Source: Pleurodeles waltl
Taxonomy: Eukaryota > Chordata > Amphibia > Caudata > Salamandridae
Length of the DNA: 64,000 bases
NCBI RefSeq assembly: GCF_031143425.1
Contig: NC_090438.1
Location: 757,171,823 to 757,235,822, forward strand
Reading direction: 5' to 3'
The notes beneath the pieces were generated by a model. It worked only from the letters and a program-made list of their open reading frames with translations, made no database searches and was not told the origin of the DNA. Numbering within the stretch: the stretch's first letter is position 1; the number at the start of each line of letters is the position of its first letter. Made by a program: the position numbers and the translations under genes. Positions 1-10,925 of the stretch are shown here, one piece after another.

Positions 1-771
1 AACAGTGGATCCAGGAAATAGGACGCTGGGAGGGCTCAAGACCACAAAGTATATACAACATGTCTCTTCCAGACAGCATATGCACTGTCTAGTCAAGACC
101 TAAAAAGGATTCCGGAAGAAAGTTCAAAATTATATTTATCAAGTTTAGGGTCATCCTTTGCCTGAGCAAATACATCACAGTTACAGTAGCCACATAAATA
201 CTACCATTTTGAAACTCCCAAACGAATCCACCAGCAACATCTACAAGGTGAATGGTATCGGCATAATTGTCTGATCTGCGAGGCAGCAATAATTTATTTC
301 GATGGGGAATGGATAGTAGCATTTTAAGACAGTTCAGGATATTGCCCTAACAGGTACAGCTTAATGTGTGATTCTTTTTTGGTTATAGTGAATTGAGATA
401 ATTGTCAGGCCCCCTTGAGCATCCGTGGACAAGTGGGTGTAAATCTAGCAAAAGGAAAGATTAAGGTTCTGTTAGTATTCTTCTAATAGATGCAAGAAGG
501 TGTTCTGAGGAAAAAAAGGAGGACGATTTGGAGGGTAGGCCGCAAGCAGCTTGCAGAAGGTCTCTACTCACCTGCTGCTAGTCTCCTCCAAACATAACTA
601 CACCATGAGCCAGGAAGTAAGACTCAACGCAAAGAATACTGGCCGGACCCATCGAGGAATCAAGTAGCTGGGAGGCTTACTACTACCTTAGCTACAGTTG
701 ATAGTAATGGGAATGAGGAAAGTCTGTGTTCCGATGTGAGCAAGGTCGACAAGGGTTGGCAGCTCGAATAT
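1..771. other. Unassigned DNA, nothing recognised
   Basis: No terminal repeats, retroelement motifs or coding signal were found here. The longest reading frames are short, begin and end arbitrarily, and resemble no family I know. Confidence 0.5.
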
Positions 772-779
772 CCTTCAAG

Positions 780-924
780 CAGGGGTGTAACAAAGGCCCT
801 CGTGGTGTGGGGGGCCAAAGCTTCAGGGGACCTTCTCAGAACAGCACCTGGCCTGAGTAAGTCCGGAGGGGGCCACCCTCTATGTCCGGTGCGAGGGGGG
901 GCATCCAGTTTTGTTACGCCACTG
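780..924. mobile_element. hAT-type MITE (145 bp)
   Basis: The ends form terminal inverted repeats: CAGGGGTGTAACAAAG at the left, and the complement of CAGTGGCGTAACAAAAC at the right. The element is flanked by an 8-bp target duplication with one mismatch, CCTTCAAG (772-779) and CCTTTAAG (925-932). An 8-bp TSD with CAG-start termini is diagnostic of the hAT superfamily. The 145-bp interior is GC-rich and has no coding capacity, so this is a non-autonomous copy. The one-base TSD mismatch suggests an old insertion. Confidence 0.8.
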
Positions 925-932
925 CCTTTAAG

Positions 933-3391
933 GTGTGTGAGACGTGAATTAAAAATGTATCCGGTAATTTCTGCCACACATTCGGGAGTTGCTCCTTCAG
1001 TAATGGGACTACATGCTCTAGTGCTGTGGTGATAATTTTCACCTGATGTACGTGGCTTTGAATCCTCTCTCTCTTTGTTAGTGACCCTTTGCTTGGGTAT
1101 GGCTCTCATCCTTGTTCTGCAGCTCTTCACTGGGCCAGCAAATTTAAAATGCATTTTATTTTTTTCAAATCCAGAAACAGTGCAAGGGTTGACCCCTGCA
1201 ATAGTGCTGGCACATCAGTCCTCTCATAGCCATCATCGGGGATTTTCTTTGGAGCCCTTTATTTTTACGTCCACCCTCCTATTGGGATACTAGCCAACTT
1301 AATTTTAATTCCTCACATATCTTCCCATCCATGATTGCTTATGCTTGGCATCTTCTTCATGTCCAAGATTCGCCCATCTACTGCCTGAATATGCTAGCCC
1401 ACTACATTGGACCTTCTTGGTGGACATATGGTGTCCTGTGGCCAAAGCTGGCCTATATTTGAATCTCCTGTCTGTATTAGGTCGATCTTTAAAATCTCAC
1501 CCACTACCTTTGTCCTAACTTCTGCTGTAATTTGAAATTGTAATTGCATTCTGTTTCTTGGGCTTTTGTATGTTCAGTACCAAATAAATTAATTTTGGGG
1601 ATTTTCATATTAACATTAAGATAATGTTGTGCTGATGGACGTTATTTAGTATTGTCCTAAGTTGTTCCTGTATTTTTTACTTTTATTTGACTCGTGCTGC
1701 CGGCATCATTTCATGGCACGATCAACCGAAAATGAAATCTCTATTTAATGTTTGGCGTTGTGATTTTTAAACATTTATACTCCTAACACAAAGTGACAGT
1801 ACATTTCTCAAACACTTTGGGAGGGGGTTGCTAAATGTTGATAGGCAAAGCATCCTTATCAAATATTGTGCTTATGCACTCTTAATTTACGGATGTTCGA
1901 CAATTTTTTCTTCAATGTCAGTCTTCTGAGTTTATAAAAGGTGCATCTTTAATTGTAATAAATGGGCAAAAAACAATACATTGCCCAGCAGAGGCGCTGT
2001 CCTCCTGTCGCTGGCAACTCGTTTAGTATCGTTAGTGATTCTAAATCCTCAGACTGCTTTTATCCTCAGACTGCAGATTTAAAATCCGAATTATACCGGT
2101 TTTAACGAAAATTTGCAGACATCATTTTGCTTTTTAATATCATATGGGAAATCAGTTTGCAGTTCCAGCCTAGTTTGCAAACGACCAGGCACCATTCATT
2201 AAATATGTCATCGCGTGGTACCTTTTTGCTAGTCTCTGGGGACATGGCCTTAATACTTGCATGGGCACGGGACTGATCTCCTACGCTTACAGTATTTCCC
2301 CCACAGAATCCTCTCCTCCAGCGAGCGTGGGGGCTGTGACAGTGCAGAACAATTAAGTTTGCAGTGCGCTGCCTACAATGGTCTAGCGATGGCGGTAACT
2401 AGGCGTGGGTGCGCTTTCCAGGTATGGTTTCGTCCAAGCTGCTAAAATTTAAATCCGGTCAAGTTTTCAGAAAGAGAAACAAAAACGAAAATAAATCTCA
2501 GTATACGACAAGTCACCTCATACTTCTTCATTGAGGATATCCTGAAAACCGGATTCAATTCTTACTGTTTGATGGGTTGAAGTGCTCAGCCCCATTTTCA
2601 TTTATTCCAATTTGGGCTATTTCCTTTGCACCAGAAATACACAGTTCAAAAGAAAAAAAGAAAAGAAAGTTCTTAAACATGTTTCGTGCAAGTATATTAA
2701 AAACAAAACTGAGGTCTTTTGATTTCAGAAAACCTCGATGTTTCGGTGACACAACTGCAAAGTGCAAATATTTTCATTCATCCAGAGCTTTAAAATATTT
2801 TAGTCGATCAAGTCTGCAGGTTGTTTCTAAGTGGTTGGCCCTCTTTACAAAAACACAGCAGCACAGTACTGTAACTGGAGCTATTTGGCAACATACCAAG
2901 TACCATATAATGCTAATTTAGGTAAATAGGAACTGTAACTGTTCGGTCACTTTCCAGTGCTGATAAAGGGGAGTCAATGGGAAATTGGGGGGGGGGGGTG
3001 TTATAATTCTCCTTCTCCTATGTCACTTAGAGAGCAAAAGTAATACAATCGGAGGGAGGTGGGGATGACGGTTTCTCCCTTAGTTGCCCTTTTAACTTGC
3101 CATATGAATACTGGCATTCAAAGTGTGCTTGTCAATCAGTTCAATTGATCACTTTTGTAATCCCAGGCCTGCTGGTTTTGCTTCTCCTACAAATCGTTTT
3201 TTACACCCATAGGTCTTGAACATTTATATTCCATGAAATATCGCTCACCACTCAGCTACCTGACAATCATGGTAATATTATACAATGTGGCGCCTTATAG
3301 CTTGCACGCCTCTTCCTTGGGCTTGCTGATGAGAAATGTTCTGCCGACAAACACTCTACCTCCTTCTATATCTGCCTGACCCGCGCTAGTA
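933..3391. other. Unassigned AT-rich DNA
   Basis: No repeat termini or protein motifs were recognised over about 2.4 kb. A G run occurs near 2988-2998. Reading frames of up to about 114 codons on both strands overlap each other and look accidental. Confidence 0.45.
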
Positions 3392-3399
3392 CACTAGAC

Positions 3400-3604
3400 C
3401 ACTGGTTCCCAACTTTTTAACTTCGGTGGACCCCCACTGTATCATTACTGGAACCCGGGGAACCCCACTGAATCATTATTGGAATCCGAGGACCCCCTAC
3501 TGAGTCATTACTGAAAGCTGGGGATCTAATTTGTTAATATTATTTAATTTTAAAAGCAGTCGCGGACCCCCGGGGATCTCCGGACCACAGGTTGGGAACC
3601 ACTG
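3400..3604. mobile_element. hAT-type MITE (Charlie-like termini, 205 bp)
   Basis: The left terminus CACTGGTTCCCAAC and the right terminus GTTGGGAACCACTG are inverted repeats of the CAGTGGTTCCCAACC class found in Charlie-type hAT elements. The flanks CACTAGAC (3392-3399) and CACCAGAC (3605-3612) form an 8-bp TSD with one mismatch. The interior has three diverged units of about 40 bp containing CCCCACTG..TCATTA. There is no coding capacity. A relative in the opposite orientation lies at 54178-54414. Confidence 0.85.
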
Positions 3605-4327
3605 CACCAGACTGTTTTATTGCCTAGGCGAGGTGAGTGTGATTTGACAGCTCTGATAATTTTGCAGGATCCTCACGGACATATTAAGGATTTTCGGGGC
3701 CCTGGGCCAAACGTATTTTGGGGCCCCCTTTTCAGAACAGCTTTGAATTTATGATCCGATTTCAGCTCTTTCATGCCCTGTTTGGCGAAGTTCTTAAGGG
3801 CCAGATGTAGGAACCGGTTTGCATGTCGCAAACTGCGAAAAACACAGTTTGCGCCATGCAAAACGGCCATCGCGATGCTGATTCACATTTTGCGAGTCGG
3901 TACCGACTCCCAAAATGTAAATCCGACTCGCAAATAGGAAGGGGTGTTCCCTTCCTATTTGCGACTCGCACCGCGATGCAGAATTGCTTTGTGACCGTGA
4001 AAGCGGTCGCAAAGCAATTTGCAGTTAACACCCACTTGAAGTGGGTGGTAACTCATTCGCAAACAGGAAGGGGTCCCCATGGGACCCCTTCCCCTTTGTG
4101 AATGTCGCTAAAAATAATTTTTCAGAGCAGGCAGTGGTCCAATGGACCACTGCCTACTCTGAAAAAATTAAACCAAATGGTTGCATTATTTTTTTGTATT
4201 GCAACTCGTTTTCCTTTAAGGAAAACAGGCTGCAATTCAAAAAAAAAAAACAGCTTTATTAAAAAAGCAGCGCCACAGACATGGAGGTCTGCTGTCTTCA
4301 GCAGGCCAACATCCCTGTGAATGCATG

Positions 4328-4407
4328 GACTCGCTATGGGGTCGCAAAGACCCACCTCATGAATATTAATATTCATGAGGTGGGTCTTTGCGACCCCATA
4401 GCGAGTC
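4328..4407. repeat. Perfect 80-bp palindrome, no spacer
   Basis: Bases 4328-4367 are exactly the reverse complement of 4368-4407. The centre GAATATTAATATTC lies at 4361-4374, with no loop. It sits within the MITE at 3798-4519 and could extrude as a cruciform. In other contexts such palindromes are unstable, so its perfect symmetry is notable. Confidence 0.95.
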
Positions 4408-4446
4408 GCAGAAGGTGTCTGAGACAACTTTCTGCATACAATTTTG

Positions 4447-4491
4447 CGAGTTGCAAATTGCGAGTCGGTCTGACTCGCAATTTGCAACTCG
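4447..4491. repeat. Perfect hairpin, 20-bp arms, 5-nt loop
   Basis: The arm 4447-4466 is the exact reverse complement of 4472-4491, separated by GGTCT. The arms extend outward to 4441 and 4497 with one mismatch. It is the last hairpin module before the right terminus of the MITE at 3798-4519. Confidence 0.95.
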
Positions 4492-4522
4492 TAAAATTTT
4501 CTGTTGCTACATCTGGCCCTAA

Positions 4523-5384
4523 GTGCACCAGGCACTCGTCCAAATATCAATGGTGTTTACGTTTAATATTCATTGATAGTGACCTGTGTTTTCAATATTG
4601 TAACACAGCAGCAGCTCACTAATATTACTGCAAATAATCTCTGTGACACACTCCGATTTCTCATATGTGAGTGGCTGTTTGTTATAAAATAAACTTTTTG
4701 GGGATATTGCATAAAACATACATTTCTCTGCAAAATGTCTAATAGACTCACATCACCCACATTAAAAATAAATTAAAGAGAAACGGCATTTACAGCAATC
4801 TATTTAAGAATTATTAAAGGTCATCAGGGCAGGAGTCTCTGCAGAACAGAGCTGGCTCTATCAGGGGCTGCCTGGGGCATTAGCCAGACCCCACTTAGCC
4901 TATACCTTGAAACGTCTCCGAGGATCCTATGAGAGCAGGAAGGTCAGATAACCCATAGAAACTAAAAATAAAGGTTCACAACTGACTCCAAAAACATCTC
5001 CCAAGAATAATTGTAATTAGTAAAGATGTAGATGTTTTGGGAATGCTGAATGTATGCACGTTAGATGGATAAGTAGTTAGAAAAAAAGGATTTTGGAAAG
5101 CATGTATGATAATGTATTGTAGTCTAAAAGGTTTAGGATGTGTCAGAGGGTGGAAGGAATGGGATACATAGAAAGTTTTTTTTAGACACACATACATGCA
5201 TGCACACACAAAAACAAACAGAGATTATGGCTAATTTATAGTTAGAAAAGCTTTTTTTATTCTTCATATGCCAACCCAACTCAAACTATACAAACTGGAG
5301 AAATTATAAGGTTATAGTTATAACTTAAATTTCTAATTTGCACATCACTAGTTAGAAATTGCGTTTATAATTTATGCACCACCT
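4523..5384. other. Unassigned DNA
   Basis: Ordinary AT-rich DNA between a MITE and the minisatellite. No terminal repeats, coding motifs or RNA genes were recognised. Confidence 0.45.
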
Positions 5385-8300
5385 TCAACTGGAGGGCGTC
5401 CAATGGAATACCATACAGTGGAGTGGCATACACTGCAGTGGTGTAGAGTGGCCTAACTTATACTGGAGTTGCATATAGTGGAGTGTCATTGATTGGAGTG
5501 ATGTACAGTGGAGTGGGTTAGAGTGGGATAGTATACACTGGAGTTGGGTACAGTGGACTAGCATACAATGGAGTGCAATAAAGTGGAATAGTGTATAGTG
5601 GAGTGGCATGGATTGGAATACAGTGGAATAGCATAGCTTGAAGTGGTGTACAGTGCACTGCCACAGAGTGGAATACTGTAGAGTAGAGTAACAAACATAC
5701 AGTTGAGTGGCATACACTAGAGTGGCATATAGTAGAGTAGGATAGAGTGAAATAGCAGAGTGGCGTACAGTGGAATAGCATAGTGTACATTGGAGTGTCA
5801 TAGACTGGAGTGGCATATAGTGGATTAGTATACACTGGATACAATGGAGTGGCGTAGAGCGGAGTGCCATACAGTGGAATAGCATAAAGTGGTGTACAGG
5901 AGATTGCACAGAGAGGGCGGCATAGAGTGGAGTGGGATAGAGTGGAGTGAAGTGGCATACAGTTAAGTTCTGTTCAGTGGAATGGCTTAGAGTGGAGTGG
6001 CGTTCATTGGAGTGGCATGGAATAGAATAGTGTACATTAGGCTAGTATACACTGAGATATCGTATAGTGATGAGCATATAGTGGCGTGGCACACACTGGA
6101 GTGACAGAGTAGAGTGGCATATGTTGGAATAGCATACAGTGGAGTGGCGTAGAAAGGAATAGCATACAGTGGAGTGGCGTAGAAAGGAGTAGGGTACAGT
6201 GGAGTGGGGTAGCGTAAAGTGGCACGGAATCGAATAGCATAGAGTTGAGTGCGTACAGTGGAATACTATATAGTGGAGTGAGGTACAGTGGACTGGTGTA
6301 GAGTCGAATTACGTACACTGAAGTGGCATAGAGTAGAATATCGTACAGTGGAGTGTGGGGAGTATAGTGCCTTACACAGGAGTGGCATACAGTAGAATAG
6401 TGTACAGTGGATTTGCGAAGAGCGGAGTGGTGTACAGTTGTGTGAGGTACAGTGCAGTGGCATGCAGTAGAATAGAGTATAGTGGAGTGGAATAGCATAT
6501 GATGGAGTGGTGTAGAGTGGAGTGGCATAGAGTTGAGAGAAACAGTGGAACAGAATACAGTAGAGTCGTATACACTGAAATAGCATACAGGGGAGTAGTG
6601 TAGAGTGGAGTGGCACACAGGGGAATGACCTACACTAGAGTGGTGTACCCCAGAGTGGCATAGATTGGAATAGTGTACATTGGAGTATTGTTCAGTGGAA
6701 TAGCGTACAGTGGAGTTCTGTAGAGAGGAGTCTGTAGAGTCAAATAGCGCAGAGTTGAGTGATCTATAGTGTAGTTGCGTAGAATGAAATAGTGTACAGT
6801 GGAGTGGCATAAAGTGAGGTGGGGTACAGTAGAGTGACGTGGAGTGGGTAGAGTTGAACAGCCTATAGTGGTGTTTTGTAGAGTGGAGTCGTGGACAGTA
6901 GAATAGTGTACAGGGGAGTGGGGACAAGTGGAATGGTGTAAGATGGAGTGTAGTAGAGTGCAATAGCATACAATGCAGTAGTGTTGAGTGCCGTGGCTTA
7001 GAGTGGAGTGGCGTACAGTGGAGAGGGGTACATTACAGTGGCATATAGTACATTAGCGTTCAGTGGAGTAGCATAGAGTGGAAAAGTATACAGTGGAATG
7101 GCGCATAATGGAGTGTTGTAGAGTGGAATAGCGTAGAGTGGAGTAGCAAGAGTGGAGTTGAATACCGTGGAATAGCGTGAAGTACCATAGACTGAATTAG
7201 TGTACTGTGGAATGGCGTAGACTGGAGAGGTATAAACTGGAGTGGTAGAGAGCGAAGTGGGGCAGAGTGGAGTGGCGTACAGTGGAGGGGCGCATAAAGG
7301 AATAGAGTACAGTAGAGTGGGATAGCATAATGTGTAGTGTCATATAATGAAGTTCCCTAGACTGGAAAAGTATTAGAGTGTATGGGCATACAGCGGGTGT
7401 TGTACTGTGGAGCAGCATACAGTGGAACTGCGTACTGTGAAGTGATGTACAGTGCAGTGGCATAGGATGGAGTGTGGTAGAATGTACTGGAGTACAGTAT
7501 GGAGTGTAGTAGGTAGACTGGACTGGTGTAGAGTGGGGTGAGGTATTGTGTAGTTGCGTACAGTTGAATAGCATAGAGTGCAGTACTGTAGAGTTAATTA
7601 GCATACAGTGGAGTGCAGTAAAGAGGAATAGCTTACACTAGAGTGGGGTAGAGTGGAACGGTGTACAGTGGAATATCATAGCATAGAGTGGGGTACACAG
7701 GAGTAGCACAGCATGGAGTGGGGCACAGTGTAGTGGCTTAGAATGGAATAGCACAAGCTTGAGTGGCAGTGATTTAGAGTGGAGTGTTGTAGAGTGGAAC
7801 ACTATAGAGTGGAACGTTTTAGAGTTGAGTGGGTAGAGGGTGGGGGGGAGACTGTAGTGGCGTACAGTGTAAATGCGTACTATGGAGTGGCATGGAGTGG
7901 GGTACAGTGGAATAGTGTGTAGTGTAGTGGCATAGAGAGCAGTGGCATACAGTGGCTTTTTGTAGAGTGGAGGAGTGCAGAACTAAATGAGTTTATTGGC
8001 ATACAGTGTAGTGACGTACACGAGCGTGGCATATATTGGAGTAGCATAGAGTAGTGCGACATGGAATGGAGTGTCATACAGCGGAAAAGCATTATGTGTA
8101 GTAGCATAGAGTGCAGTGACAGAGTGGGATAGCAGAGAATTGAGTGTCACAGAATGGAGGACTGTACAGTGTAATATCGTATAGTGGTTTGTTGTAGACT
8201 GCAGTTGCATCTCCTGGACTGTCGTACAGTGGAATAGCGTATAGTGCAGTGGAGAGCATTGAAGTGGTGTACAATGGGGTGTCAGAGTACAATAACGTGG

Positions 8301-8556
8301 AATGTAATGCTGCAAAAAGTGAAGTTCAACACAGTGTAATATCCTACAGTGGAGTGGCATACATTGGAGTGGCGTAGACTGAAATGTCATAGAATGGAGA
8401 GCATGGATATATGTAATAACATACACTGGAGTTGTGTAGAGTGGTGTGGGGTGGAATAGAGTGGAGTGGTGTACAGCTGATTAGTGTAGAGTGAAGTAGC
8501 ATTTAGTGAACTGACAGAGTGTAGTGACGTAGACTATAATAGCACAGAGTGTATTG
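5385..8556. repeat. 15-bp minisatellite array (~3.2 kb, ~210 units)
   Basis: The array is built on a 15-bp unit, plus-strand consensus approximately GTGGAGTGGCATACA, with variants such as GTGGAATAGCGTACA. Units are individually diverged but phase is largely kept, with occasional deletions and short slips. Because 15 is a multiple of three and the minus-strand consensus lacks a stop in any frame, long minus-strand frames arise. They read as degenerate pentapeptides (CMPLH, VCHST and YATPL, one per frame), including a 310-codon frame at 6037-6969. These are by-products of the repeat: no start context, conserved length or domain supports a gene. No higher-order repeat was evident by eye. Confidence 0.95.
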
Positions 8557-8705
8557 TTGTGATTGAAACCAACGTAGCATGAAAGTGTGTGAACAGATGT
8601 TAATGTAATGTGTAACGAAGATACATTATGAGGTGTAAATGGTCAATTTTGGTAGTATGTGTGAATAGTGTAAGTAGTGTTAAAGTTATGAGTTTTAAAA
8701 AACCT

Positions 8706-9400
8706 AAGACCAAATGTACAACCATTTCTTTTGCAATTTTATGCAAATCGCAAATTGCGAGTCGCAAAACAAAATGTACAACAGTGTCAAGCACACTGTT
8801 TGCAATTCCCAAATGGGTCACAAGGGACTTGCCTTATTAATATTCATGAGGCAGGTCACAATTTGCGACCTATTTGGGAATGGCCACACTCATAGGGATG
8901 GTGGTCTGCTGGGGTCAGCAGACCACCATGTTTGTGACTGGTTTTTAAATAAACCAATTTTTTTTAAATGCAGTCCGTTTTCCTTAAAGGAAACAGGATA
9001 CATTTAAAAAATAAAAATGACATTTTTCAGTTTCATTTTTTCGAGAGTAGGTAATGGTCCGTGGGACCAGTGCCTCCTCTGAAAAAATGTTGGAGCCCCC
9101 ATTCATTTGCAGATGGGTTACCACCAATTTGAAATTGGTGGTAACTGAGATTGTTTTGCAGCCGCATTCATGGTACAAAACAATCATACACGGGCCTGTG
9201 AGTCGCTATTAGGAAGGGACGTCCTTGGAACGCCCCTTCCTAATAATGAGTCGCAATCCCTATTTTGTGAGTTTGTGAGTCTATAACACTATACAGACTT
9301 GCAAAACAGGATTAGTACATCCGCCAAGGCCATTTTGCGGTTGCATAAGGTGATTTGTTTACATTTTGCGACCGCAAAATAGCATTGTACATTTGGCCCC
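8706..9400. mobile_element. Harbinger-like serial-hairpin MITE, second copy (reverse orientation)
   Basis: The left end GACCAAATGTACAA and the right end TTGTACATTTGGCCCC are inverted repeats of the same general form as the 3798-4519 element. Hairpin modules recur in reverse order relative to that copy: GCAAATTGCGAGTCG near 8750, an AATATTCATGAGG half-palindrome near 8840, GGTCTGCTG..CAGCAGACC near 8905, TTTCCTTAAAGGAAA near 8980, a GGTCC/GGACC hairpin near 9060, and CCACCAATTT/AAATTGGTGG near 9122-9143. CTA precedes the left end and TAG follows the right, compatible with a decayed 3-bp target. No coding capacity. Its right end is duplicated in tandem (9295-9600). Confidence 0.7.
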
Positions 9401-9600
9401 TAGTTTTATACTGTACCACGTACACTGTGGTAAGGTCATAGTATACCAGACTTGCAAAACAGGATTAGTACATCCGCCAAGGCCATTTTGCGGTTGCAAA
9501 AGGTGATTTGTTTACATTTTGCGACCGCAAAATAGCATTGTACATTTGGCCCCTAGTTTTATACTGTGCCACGTACACTGTGGTAAGGTCATAGTATACC
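9295..9600. repeat. Direct tandem duplication, 2 x 153 bp
   Basis: 9295-9447 is repeated as 9448-9600 with about two differences (GTTGCATAAG/GTTGCAAAAG and TGTACCAC/TGTGCCAC). The unit contains the last ~105 bp of the 8706-9400 MITE plus ~47 bp of flank, so it arose after the MITE inserted. High identity suggests a recent segmental slip. Confidence 0.95.
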
Positions 9601-10339
9601 ATGGTACATGCAAATGAGAAATCAGTAAGTGATTGGCTAATGGTTGTAGTTTCCAAACATAAAAGGCAGCCATGTAGTTTTTATCCCAGGTTGGCTGTGT
9701 TCTGAGTTTTGCTGTGTTCTGGGTTATGGTCTTACACATAGGTAAGTAGTAGGTTTTAATGTTGTTCACTACCAATTACCACTTTATTAAAGTGATAATA
9801 GGTAGAGAAATATATTAACACCTTTCTACATATTTTTTTTTTTCTAAGTAGTGTGGTAGTATGTAGGAATTACAGCGGTACTCCGTAGCCTTTTTGGTGC
9901 ATATTTAAATATGTTAAAAATAGAAAATTCACTGTAATACAATATATTTGTACATTGTATTAGAGTTTTATAATTTTTAACATATTTATTTATTTCAAAT
10001 ACCACAGTACCATAGTGCACCATACATTTTTTAAACATTTATAGAAACATATAAATATTGTTCCATACCTATTACCACTTTAATAAAGAGCTAGTAGGTA
10101 TGGGAAAAATATCAAAACAAATACATACCTATATTTGAAAGCATACACAGAGCACAGCCAAAGTGTACCTAAAAACAACATGGCTGTCTTTAACTTTTGT
10201 TAAGGCAGTCAATTATCCAATCACATAATGACTTATGGTTGCTATGTACAGTGGTAATCCCGCACAATTTTGCATACGTACAGCGGCTTGCCTTCTAACT
10301 TAAAAAATACTGACCCTACCTACCTGTAGTACTTAAAAG
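9601..10339. other. AT-rich unassigned DNA with a diverged internal repeat
   Basis: A motif ATTACCACTTTATTAAAGTGATAA near 9775 recurs in diverged form as ATTACCACTTTAATAAAGAG near 10070, each followed by TAGGTA and an A-rich stretch. No coding or terminal signals were recognised. Confidence 0.4.
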
Positions 10340-10925
10340 GATCATATGCACACCATAAAGTGTAATCCTGCCAAATTTAATTGAAATATATCCAGCCCTT
10401 TTTGCGCTAAGCATGAGTATAAAGTCTATGGGAAATGCATTGGTGCCACCGTGTATAGGGGCCCCCCTTCTTTCTTTGCACCCCCTTGACGAATCCTTGT
10501 GAAACTTTGCATACCCAATATCCAATGTAGAAAGAGGACTAAGTCAGCAAAGCTTCATGGAGGTTTGACAAAAGGGCCCAACGTTATCAGTGACCAAAAT
10601 TAGAGGAATTCCTGTTCCTGGGAATCCTAACTATAAAGTGGCTAAATATAAATATTAACTGAAAAACTAAAGATTAAAGTAACATTATAGTTAGGTGAAT
10701 ATGTAAGGGACAACATTAATGTTTTGAACTAAAAAAAAACACAGAAATTCACCAGTTATAGATAGCAGAACTATAACTTAAGCCCCCACCATGCGCCACT
10801 TATGACCTCACGCTACATCATTCATGACATGTTCTATGGCATAATTTATGACATCACTGATGACATCTCAAATGACCTAATTGAGGGCATCACTAATGAC
10901 ATTCAAGCTTCTTTTGTACACATTA
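10340..10925 (+). repeat. Dispersed repeat A-B, copy 1
   Basis: Block A (10340-10640; GCCAAATTTAATTG, AGTCTATGGGAAATGCATT, TTTCATGGAGGTTTG-like words) is followed by block B (10600-10925). Block B contains CTATAACTTA, CACCATGCGCCACTTATGAC and a run of ATGACATCA-like octamers. Block A recurs at 30230-30535. Block B recurs at 33775-34080 in the same orientation and at 28440-28700 reversed. I cannot assign it to a named family and see no conserved frame. Confidence 0.7.

Larger units (their letters stand above)
3798..4519. mobile_element. PIF/Harbinger-like MITE made of serial hairpins
   Basis: The termini are inverted repeats (GGGCCAGATGTAG at the left, CTACATCTGGCCC at the right) flanked by TAA at 3795-3797 and 4520-4522. 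This is the 3-bp TWA target typical of PIF/Harbinger. The 722-bp interior is almost wholly a chain of short palindromes, each about 25-80 bp. They include segments around 3885-3925, 3930-3975, 3978-4024, 4065-4090, 4120-4165 and 4285-4305, the perfect 80-bp palindrome at 4328-4407, and a 20-bp-arm hairpin at 4447-4491. Repeated TTTGCGAGTCGCAA-type words recur throughout. It encodes no protein, so it presumably depended on a Harbinger transposase supplied in trans. The transposon at 11670-28147 has similar termini. Confidence 0.82.

Noticed and set aside
2577..2921. 114-codon plus-strand frame as a host gene
   Set aside because: No recognisable domain, no splice context, and overlapping frames on the other strand; most likely chance.
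3800..4520. CRISPR-like or tRNA-cluster hairpins
   Set aside because: The palindromes differ from one another and sit between Harbinger-type inverted termini with a TAA target; a MITE explains them.
6037..6969. 310-codon minus-strand frame
   Set aside because: It lies wholly within the 15-bp minisatellite and exists because the repeat unit lacks stops and is divisible by three.
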